From Aphrocallistes beatrix (Eukaryota > Porifera > Hexactinellida > Sceptrulophora > Aphrocallistidae), in NCBI GenBank assembly GCA_963281255.1, contig OY725501.1, positions 2,023,674 to 2,087,673 of the forward strand: a stretch of 64,000 nucleotides of DNA, in the 5' to 3' direction. The notes under the pieces were generated by a model that searched no databases, had not been told where the DNA came from, and was given only the letters and a program-made list of their open reading frames with translations. Numbering within the stretch: the first letter of the stretch is position 1; each line of letters starts with the position of its first letter. The position numbers were made by a program, and so were the translations under genes. Shown one piece after another: positions 55,819 through 64,000 of this stretch.

Positions 55819-56237
55819 CAAGGTGTTTCAGCGATTGTATCACGAAAATAATTTGAAATTACTAGGTAAATATTTTACTAATCATCTTCCCCTTTTACGA
55901 TGTTGTTTAGCACCTTCTGACATTTGTGTGACAGCAAAATGGACAAGCTACAAACAAAACAAGATCAGGATGGTGGAATTCTACCATAAAAATCAGTCCT
56001 ATTCAAGACTACCCCACACTTCTAAGGTTTACCCGCCCAAAATGACTAAATAGGAAATGAGTTATCCCATATTAATGATGTTTTAAAATAATTTACTTTT
56101 AATCCAACGGTTTGCTTCATTGTTTTTCGTAAATGTCAAAGGATTTCCTATCAAAAGCAACCAAAATAACTAAATTATCTCAATCACAAATGAAATGAAA
56201 GCAATTTACTTATGTGTGTAATCAATGAAACACCCTG
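55819..56237. mobile_element. Tc1-type element with transposase remnant, 419 bp
   Basis: CAAGGTGTTTCAGCGATTGT on the left and TCAATGAAACACCCTG on the right, flanked by TA (55817-55818, 56238-56239). Inside, MVEFYHKNQSYSRL resembles the N-terminus of Tc1/IS630-type transposases (VEFYxxNxSxxxxQR); the rest is deleted. Confidence 0.8.
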
Positions 56238-56260
56238 TATATATATGTATATATACACAC

Positions 56261-56452
56261 CAAGGGATTATCAAGGAGCGTGAGTTGCTCCTTTAGGCGT
56301 ATGATTTTACGCCCAAGACTGTTTAGGAGCGTGAGATTTTAGAATATTACCTAATTTACCCTATATTATAATGTTATTTATCGATTTAGGCGTATGAAAA
56401 TTTATGGGTTTGAGACTAGGAGCGTATCTCTGGAGGGCTGTATAATACCCTG
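56261..56452. mobile_element. hAT-type miniature element, 192 bp
   Basis: Starts CAAGGGATTATCAAGGAGCG, ends GGGCTGTATAATACCCTG, flanked by ATACACAC (56253-56260, 56453-56460). Same family as 48768-48959. Confidence 0.92.
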
Positions 56453-56488
56453 ATACACACACATTAATCGAGTTTTAATAGTAAGGAT

Positions 56489-57179
56489 GAAATAAGGGTT
56501 TGTAATATATTTTAGACGTACGTATTATTTCAATAATTTAGTATAAGCGACTCATTTTTGGGTGCCTTAGGTATCAAAGTTCTAAAGTTTGTTCGACTTA
56601 AAGTTTAGTTCTTTTCATCCTGATCAACTATGTATCAATATATCCACACCTAATATGCAGTTTTGAACCGACTAATTTCAAAAGGAATTTCGTAGGGAGA
56701 GGGGATGTTCGAGATTTTGATATCCTCGAAACAAAAAACTGGGGTCCATTTTATGATATATAACATAGGTTACTGTATACTATATTTATAAGTGCATACA
56801 CAGGTTTCAAAAGTCGGAAGGTTAAATTATGGTATAGTACATTATATTTTCAGTTTGTACAGTCTCGGATTACTTAAAAACTAAATATCAACTGTTTTTT
56901 AAGACAAAAAGAAATAATAAACCATTGAAGTTAATTTCTTAGACTTGAATTTTCTCGAACCAGCAACAGAATACTATTGCGAGTCCAAATTAGGTCTCTA
57001 CGACTGGTATTTTGAAAAAATCAAATCGGTATGTAAAAAATTAAAAAAAAACCTCAGTTGGCCGGCACCTTTGTTATGCAAACGCCATCCAGGCATCCAA
57101 GTGAGTATCGTCTAGCAGAGTCTGAGTATACTCTTAGTAGCACGGTGCAATTGTGGGAATTTCAGATATTATATATATA
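56489..57179. other. no recognisable feature
   Basis: AT-rich spacer without supportable genes or repeats. Confidence 0.5.
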
Positions 57180-57304
57180 ACAAGCTCGCTTCGCATCCTT
57201 GAAATGCGCGGCTGGCATACGCGCCCTTTGGGCGCCTGGGTTCACATTACTTAATTATAAGGGAGAAAACATATCTAAAAATGTCAGTCTTACTTTAATA
57301 ATCG
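57180..57304 (+). repeat. family A head fragment
   Basis: ACAAGCTCGCTTCGCATCC, a shortened hairpin region with GCGCCCTTTGGGCGCC, and the following conserved TAATTATAAGGGAGA; cut at 57304 by the next copy. Confidence 0.85.
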
Positions 57305-58208
57305 ACAAGCGCACTTCGCTTGCTTGCGCTGCGCGGCTGGCGGATACTTTGTGTCCGCCAGAGGCGCCTTTGGGCACCTGGGGTCAAACTGATTAATTAT
57401 AAGTGGGATAACATCTCTAAATACGTCTGTCCTACTTTTATAATTGATATCGTACGAAAAATCACCAAATTTGTAAATCTTTTTAATTTTGATGGGTAAT
57501 GATAACGTCATAACAGAGTGATGAGTTAACATTTTTTGATGATAGTTGTATCGTATGTGAGATATATTAATAAACACATTCTATAATAATTTCAGGCTTG
57601 AATCGACTAAAATGACTGAGTTATAGTCGAAAAACTAAAAATTCCAACTATAAAAAAAGTGACAATGACGTTAAATTCCATAATGAGTGGACATTTTCGT
57701 CTGAGGTCAGAACTTGGAGTCATAGCCAAAAGACTCGAACATGCCAAAATCAGGATTCTGTTCCTGGCAGTTTCTTCAATCAATTCGTTATATATATATA
57801 TATATATATATACTATATCATAGGCGCCAAGTGTGGGTACGTGGGGGGTGCCGTGGTGCTGGGCATTGGAGTAGTGGATGAAACTGTGGTATGGCAGGAC
57901 TACACACAAACTATTAGGTTACAACTAAACCCCAAATTATGTTAATTGAGTCTAAATATATATCCCAATTATATTTTGCTTCCACTATAGTCCGAGATTT
58001 TCTTTTCCCTAGGTAAAAACAATATCTGTATATCGATATATGAGCATCTAAGATTTTTAAAAATTTCTGGGGGGCAAGCCCTCAGACCCCCGATTACCGT
58101 CGCTCGCTCTTGTAACCCCCAGGTTTTACTCTATTTTCAAAACTTGGCGCCTAGGGTATATATATACATATACTACGTACATATTAATCGAGTATTAATA
58201 GTAAGGAT
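57305..58208 (+). repeat. family A, full copy with an insertion in its (TA)n tract
   Basis: Head ACAAGCGCACTTCGCTTGC, the GTGTCCGC hairpin and body. The two CRE-like sites are mutated here (GATAACGTCA, TGACGTTA). The (TA)n tract at 57789 is followed by an insertion (57821-58153), then more TA and the tail ATTAATCGAGTATTAATAG to AGGAT. Confidence 0.9.
57821..58153. mobile_element. GGCGCC-ended insertion in family A
   Basis: Ends TAGGCGCCAAGT and ACTTGGCGCCTA are 12-bp inverse copies (the right one one base off the outer position). The interior has GGGGGGCAAGCCCTCAGACCCCC near 58070, like the G-run/C-run stem at 39630. Superfamily not assigned; the target duplication is obscured by TA repeats. 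Confidence 0.7.
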
Positions 58209-58673
58209 AAAAGTTTTAGGATAAAAGTTTTAGGATAAAATGCTAAAAAAATTATTATGTTCTATGGAAAGTAGCATACTGTCTTTTGATTATATTCAAA
58301 TTTGAATTTCAAACAATAACGGTTTCCAAAATATTGGATCAAATATTAGATCAAAGTAGGAATCTAGCAAACATTCCAATAGAAATTTTTAACTTTTCGA
58401 GTCACCGCTTCAATTTGATTTTGAATTTCGAAACTCATACTTTAATAATGCTAAAATGTGTTTAAAACTGGTCAGAATATTGCGAAAATTCATTTAATAA
58501 TAATCACAGATAGGACGGGATTGTGCTTCCAATTTACAGGAATACAAGTGTGAAATGTTACATTATTGAGTCACTGCACCGATGTTAAATTCTTGCTTGC
58601 TCACCAAGAGGTCATCAGATGACGTAAGCATAATATGGTATAGAAACCATACCAAATTGTCATCAAACATATA

Positions 58674-58859
58674 CAGGTGACTCCGCTTAATCGGGACACT
58701 TCGGCCCAAGATATTTTATCCCGATTAAACTTAGGTCCCAATTAACTGATGAACTTAGTATTTGCTTGTATGTATTGGAACCATTCCGTCCTTAAAGAGA
58801 TTTGTCCCAATTAAGCGGTTGTCCCGATTAACTGGTGTCCAATTAAGCGTAGTAGACTG
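58674..58859. mobile_element. 186-bp miniature element, pogo/mariner-like
   Basis: CAGGTGACTCCGCTTAATCG on the left and an inverse AATTAAGCGTAGTAGACTG on the right, flanked by TA (58672-58673, 58860-58861). Multiple internal copies of TCCCGATTAA or TCCCAATTAA on both strands. Confidence 0.82.
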
Positions 58860-58861
58860 TA

Positions 58862-60135
58862 TTCATTTATTCACGAGATATAAATCTTATTAGATAATAA
58901 TGCCTCGGGTTTCGACTTTTCAATGAGGCTGATTATATCATCATAATGAAGTAATTAAGCCTGTATATATTATAGAGAGATAAATACTGGACATTTATCT
59001 TCGGTAAGCTTTATTCAATCTCCTATCATAGTAGTAGTAAATTGCCACCTTTTCGGTAAAGAAACCATGAATTTCGATTTTCTGTTGTGTCATCATGACT
59101 TCAGTATCATGACTATAGAATATTATAGAGTCAATGATGGTACTAATCTGGAATTATTATGTCATATAGTATTCAGGGTACAATCAAAAGAATAAAATCA
59201 CAAAATCCTGAGCGTGGAGGCACACTAAATGATAAAAATAATTCAAATTTGGAAATTATTTCCAATGTTTTTCAATTACTCCTAAAGTATACATACGCAT
59301 ATCAATAACAATCATAAATGGGTAAATCCTGCGGCCAGAATGCTGTAAACATCATTTTTTACATTTTCATTTGATGTCCTTACTTTCGGTGCAAATTTAA
59401 AAATTCAAATCTTTCTCCTGTTGAAGTGGCTCGTGCAATTAGTCCAATTAATCTATGGTTTAGGTTAGAAGAAATTGCAACATAATTTATTTCTGTTGTA
59501 AATTAATGAGGAAAGCTACTTAAATAACATACTGAAAAACTAAAAAATCCCTTCGGTGGAACTCCCTAAAAGCCACTTTAAGTGCCACAATCGGACGCAA
59601 TTTTAAGGTGTTAAAATGCACATCATTTCTACAGTTTGAAAATATATTTATACCTATTTGTACTACGATATTCGTGATCAGCGCAAAATTTCTTTTCGTT
59701 TAAGTGATCACAAGATTATACGTATTTGGAAATATTTTTTTCTCTAACAATGCAGGAATGTGTTAGTAATTTAACGACATCCCTTTCTCAAATATTGTCA
59801 TAACCCTATCGATTGACCTCTTGTTCGATTCCGCTCAGCTAGTTAGGTATAGTAATGCATATATCGACCCTCTAAAGTGTCTTCTAACATGATTTTCAAA
59901 ATGTACGTATCACATAGCTAATGATTTGCGGAGTATCCAAATATGCTATGCGATTATGTAATTAATCTTACTTTATCCAACCTAGCTATTCATGTCCAGT
60001 CAGTCTGTGGCTTCGCTTTATTGCAACCTAATTTATTCAAAAATCTATACGAGAGAAGCTACTTAAGTGACAAAGTGAAAATATTTAAAAAATTATTGAT
60101 GGAACATTTATCTTCACTCTTCAGTGATCAGTTCA
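58862..60135. other. no recognisable feature
   Basis: AT-rich spacer. A 66-codon frame at 59943-60143 (NLAIHVQSVCGFALLQPNLF) may belong to the relic that follows but cannot be assigned. Confidence 0.45.
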
Positions 60136-60139
60136 GCGA

Positions 60140-60480
60140 CTGAGGAATTAATGCAAATTTGTCCTTTACACACCCCACACGGAGGTGAATATTTAAGACT
60201 GTACTTCCTAAAATTGCACCTCTGGGCTCTGCAGTCGGATTTGCAGTTGCCCTGATGGTATTCAGGAGTGATTCATGACCTGGTGGCCAAGCAGTACATA
60301 CCAGCCCCAGTCCTCAGGCCGTTTGAACTTGATAATATACCCTGAGACTGTGGTATTATCAAGTTATAGCACATGTTCTAGATGGAAATGTATAATTGCA
60401 TGTGCATTTTCTAGGATTGACCTTATAGGGCTATTGTCAATTACTTGCCTGACATAATCAATAGGATCAACAGTTCTCAT
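60140..60480 (-). pseudogene. C-terminal relic of an uncharacterised repeated protein with CXC-like cysteines
   Basis: On the minus strand: FKRPEDWGWYVLLGHQVM (about 60310), then in a second frame CKSDCRAQRCNFRKYSLKYS followed by PPCGVCKGQICINS (about 60260-60160). A DWGW motif followed by a tesmin/CXC-like cysteine cluster near the C-terminus is an arrangement I recognise from many repeated, unnamed invertebrate proteins. Two expected cysteines are changed to Phe and Tyr. DPIDYVRQVIDNSP lies upstream near 60460. The catalytic or main part of the protein is not present. Confidence 0.55.
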
Positions 60481-60529
60481 CTTAGACCTCCTAGACGAGT
60501 CGGGCGCTCCTCACGCTTCTCATTTCAGT

Positions 60530-61910
60530 TTAGCATGCTCAGGGGCGTCGGATGCAAATTTAAAGTGGGGGGGGGGGGCGATTCCTAAATTCAAACAAGT
60601 TTTAATAAATAATGTTATGATCTTAGGAAAATAAATAATTGAATAAATTGTTTAATTAAGATTATTCATAACAAATTTTCCAAATATGGACAAACTAACG
60701 AATTGGGAAGTTATATGAAGATTGAAATTACAAATATTACGGAATCTGAATCCTCAGTTGAACGTGATGATATTGTCTTACTTTACCTATTAAAAAATGC
60801 CAAATATTAGCTTTCAATTCCTTTTGGTTTGAAAGATATGGCCTGTCTGGTTCTGACGTATTTCTATGATCGGACGCTTATTATTTATAGCCTCCTTACT
60901 TAAATTTATCATATTTTCCCGGCCGTTTCGTTTAGTTCTATTATTGTTATTTCAAATTGATGAGTAGGATAGCTGGTTCAAAATATATCAAAACTGATTA
61001 TTCATTTGCATGTGTAGATGGGGTATGACCTCTTAAAGTGCAAAAATTTATTTATGAGCTGTCTGCCTTAACTGAAAAATAAGTCGACGTCTCCAAAGGT
61101 TTAGGTTTAATTGCTTTTCAGTTTATCGTACTATAACACATATACTTCGTATAGTCTGATTTTCGTGTCTTAGTTTTGATTTTACTGTAATTTTTACAGT
61201 ATCAAACAATTTTTAACATTTTATGGTAAAATTCATGAACTAACACCTTGTCTTGCCAAATTTGGTTGTTGGTTACCTCGTGTAATTATTTTACTGCATG
61301 AACAGCATTGTCTTATCTCATATTTGATTAAATTTTAACAATCAAACAGGCCATTCAAGAGATTTAGATTCTTGACCATAGGAGTCGGACACGGTCCGCC
61401 GTTCTCGGCCCCCCACCCTAATTTTTAAATTTCAAAATCTTACTCCACAACAGGGTGGTATCAAATTATATATACTATTTCTAGAATCTGTTATATGATA
61501 TGCGGTATATATTTTCATATATGGGTTCTTTTGATACATAAAATACCATTACGTACATTAAAATGATGAAATTTCAGTATACAATTAGTACTAGTATTGA
61601 ATGAAATTTGAAATTTGAAATTATTATATCGCATTCCTAATTGTTTATTACGTTGTTATACTCTGTGGAATTTGAATTTGATATCATTCTGTGCTTACTT
61701 ACTTGCTTCCAACTGTTGACAATTTATACAGTGTATAATGTTACCACTCTAATATTAGTAATGTGGCAACTATGCCATTTCTGGTTTATTAATCAAATTT
61801 TATTTAGTCTGAACTCTGAAGACTTTGCATATTTCCAAATTCTCCCCTTCGCAATAGCTTATAAATTCAAACTATCAGAATTAATTAAATACTCTATTTG
61901 AAATATTCGT
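60530..61910. other. mostly featureless; possible G-run repeat
   Basis: CAGGGGCGTCGGATGC followed by a run of G at 60570-60582, and an opposite-looking GGCCCCCCACCC near 61408, may be two ends of one element, but no clean inverted repeat was found. No gene is supported. Confidence 0.4.
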
Positions 61911-64000
61911 ATGTCTATGGAATTAACATTAAATTCGTGCTCTATTGGTAAATCACTGAATGAGAGTTGCCATGCAACAAAATTTACCAGAAAACGTGGT
62001 TTGAAGGCTCTTAGTAAACTTGATGCTGATGAAAAGGATCTTTTAGAGATACGCTGCAATATATTGCTCACTTCAGAAGATACGATATGTTTCCATCACG
62101 AGCAAATGTATATTCACAAGTACTCGAACTGGCAGTTAACGTGCAGGGATCCTTCTCAAAAACAAGAAAAAAATATCCTATAAATACCTTAAAACCCTTA
62201 ACCATTCTGAGGCTGAAGTTGTGAACAGTTTACATCAATTATCTGATGAGCTATCTATCAAGCCTGGACAGAGATTATGTTATGACTGCTTCAATGCATT
62301 CTGCTCACCTGTATACTCCTCACACTCTGATACAACTCTCGAAATTCGAGATGAACTTGATATTGATAAGGCCTATACTGATATGGAGACGTTGACATAG
62401 AGACCTTAAACGAAGGACTTGCTAAACTAGGAGTTTCGCCTCTAAATTATAAAAGAATTAGCAAGAGAGATATTATTGGATACGGTGAGCGGAAAATCAA
62501 GCAAGTCCAGTTATCGGTTAACGAGGATATCTCACATCTCCTTGGATATAATATAGCCGAAGGTATTTTGTCTCCTGCTCCACAAGTACCCTGTGATAAG
62601 TGCAAGGATATGGATGAAATAATAAATGCCATTAAAGAAAAAATCAAAATATCGTCCAAAGACTAATCAATACAGCTACTAATACTTGCTCCTTCCAGGT
62701 GGAGTATTGAAAAAACAAAGAGCGTGTTTGGAGTAACTCGTTACATGGTTAAAGAGTCAAGAAAATTGAAGATAGAAAAGGCCGCTTCAATTCAACCATT
62801 ACAGACAGTATCTGGAAGAAGTATCAGCATTAAAACTATTGAAATCATCCAACAATTTTATCTAAATGATGAAGTATCTCGCATTCTACCTGGTAAGAAA
62901 GACTTCGTGTCTATGAAAGTAGATAATATTCGTGTTCACAAACAAAAACGTCTCCTCCTTATGAACCTAAACGAACTTCATCAGGCTTTTAAGAATAATT
63001 ATTCAGACATTAAAATTGGTATTTCCAAATTCTGTGAACTCAGGCCAAAGAATTGTATCACAGTAGGATCACATGATTCACTTTCAGTGTGCGTTTGTAA
63101 GATTCATCAAAATGTTAAACTTATGATTGCAGCACTGACTCTATCGGAAAAGGTGACATATCATGGCCTGAAAGGAAAAGATGGTTTGCTCACTGGACAC
63201 TAAACTGTGCATGCTGCATCGGTGTAGTAAATGTCATGGAAAGGATGGATTGCAACAATATTTACAGAGCAAGCTGGAGGGTACAATGTTAGAAAATGGA
63301 GTGATAATACATTTTAAACATTGGATATCTACTGATCGGACAACACTAGAGGAGCGAACTAAGCCCATAGCTGAATTTTTGGAAATGTTGATTCAAGAGA
63401 TTGATCAGCTGACAACACATCATTATGTTGCTAGAAACCAATCCAATTATTTGAAACATCTCAAAGTCACCTTAGAACCCAAACAAGCGATAATAATACT
63501 AGATTTTGCTGAAAACTATAGTTTTATAGTTAAAGACGCAATACAAGGTTTTCACTGGAATAATTCTCAAGCTACACTTCACCCCTTTGCAGTTTACTAT
63601 AGGGATGGTGATAATGAAATACGCAACATAAACCTTTGTATTATCAACGACTGTTCAAACACGATTTAGTTGCCGTTTATTCATTTATAAAAGAAGCACT
63701 AAATACTTAACTCGACACGTTTGTCCAACACTTACAAATATCTACTACTTCACTGATGGGGCTGCATCACAATACAAGAACTTCAAAAACATGGTTAATC
63801 TTGTTTATCACCACGAAGATTATGGAATCAGAGCAGAATGGCATTTTTTTGCAACATCTCATGATAAAAATGCATGTGATGGAATTGGAGGAACGGTAAA
63901 ACGGGAGGCAGCAAGAGCAAGTTTGAGAGCGACAATAACTGGTCAGATTCTAACTCCTCAGCAACTCTTTGAATGGTGTTCTAGCCATATTGCAGGAATC
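61911..64000 (+). pseudogene. uncharacterised multicopy protein, probable transposase, runs off the window
   Basis: A long gene in shifting frames. The first part has RKRGLKALSKLDADEKDLLE. A LKTLNHSEAEVVNSL block and CYDCFNAFCSPVYSSHSD follow (62190-62320), then LNEGLAKLGVSPLNYKRISK. A winged-helix-like LAPSRWSIEKTKSVFGVTRY lies near 62690, ILPGKKDFVSMKVDNIRVHK at 62890 and FCELRPKNCITVG at 63030. The third part has IILDFAENYSFIVKDAIQGF (63495) and, after a frame change near 63660, YYFTDGAASQYKNFKNMVNL (about 63740) and FFATSHDKNACDGIGGTVKR (about 63845). Acidic residues in LDFAEN, FTDGAA and CDGIGG could form a DDE/D site (inference). Breaks lie near 62165, 62385, 63200 and 63660, with an in-frame TAA near 62664. 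The true start and end are unknown. Confidence 0.7.

Larger units (their letters stand above)
55308..56488 (+). repeat. family A, full copy with two insertions in its (TA)n tract
   Basis: Head ACAAGCGCGCTTCGC, the GTGTCCG hairpin, TGACGTCA at about 55508 and 55670, TTTCTTCAATCAATTCGTTA and (TA)n. Two miniature elements (55819-56237, 56261-56452) interrupt it before the tail ATTAATCGAGTTTTAATAG at about 56463-56488. Best template for the family head and middle. Confidence 0.93.

Noticed and set aside
57199-57577. Frames in family A such as KCAAGIRALWAPGFTLLNYK and the minus-strand ADTKYPPAAQRKQAKCACRL
   Set aside because: Similar frames recur wherever the GC-rich family A head is open by chance; they change with each copy's indels, so there is no coding selection.

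Overview
The window is animal (invertebrate metazoan) nuclear DNA. It is AT-rich, gene-poor and packed with decayed transposons. The evidence is a split fibrillarin gene with a consensus splice acceptor, THAP-domain and pogo/Tigger transposases, a LINE with a microsatellite tail, a tRNA-derived SINE, dozens of miniature elements with target-site duplications, and a 200-base assembly gap (26240-26439). I cannot name the species. No bacterial operons, CRISPR arrays, rRNA or functional tRNA genes were seen.

Host genes are scarce. The one secure host gene is the 3' coding exon of fibrillarin (53913-54550, minus). A 127-codon reading frame at 39116-39499 (minus), ending at a GTAAGT donor, is a possible host exon of unknown function. 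All other coding sequence looks transposon-derived and broken.

Layout. 0-5.7 kb: pogo-type miniature elements, a mariner relic split by a Tc1-type element, and a LINE whose reverse transcriptase is split by a 636-bp insertion. 5.8-11 kb: integrase relic, deleted mariner-like element, near-perfect 135-bp palindrome, nested Tc1 and hAT miniature elements. 11-18.3 kb: hAT (ZMYM1-like) relic, a second integrase relic, and a relic of an unnamed multicopy protein family. 18.5-19.8 kb: a mariner with both terminal repeats. 20.6-25.7 kb: one copy of an abundant repeat (called family A here) holding two nested P-type insertions, one of them a nearly complete THAP9/P-element-like transposon with 69-bp terminal repeats. 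25.7-32.5 kb: further family A copies, the gap, and two decayed Tc1/mariner-type genes. 32.6-35.8 kb: a SINE and a nearly complete pogo/Tigger element. 36-42.4 kb: THAP, integrase and hAT fragments. 42.9-48.5 kb: an older P-element-like relic with a three-deep nest inside. 48.7-52.3 kb: hAT and P-type miniature elements, one a three-level nest. 52.6-58.9 kb: fibrillarin among family A copies. 60-64 kb: two relics of uncharacterised multicopy families, the second running off the window end.

The main story is nested transposition. Insertion order can be read directly because host copies rejoin at duplicated targets. P-type elements here consistently show 7-bp duplications and share ends with non-autonomous palindromic elements. 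Family A carries two conserved TGACGTCA sites and two GC-rich hairpins in nearly every full copy.
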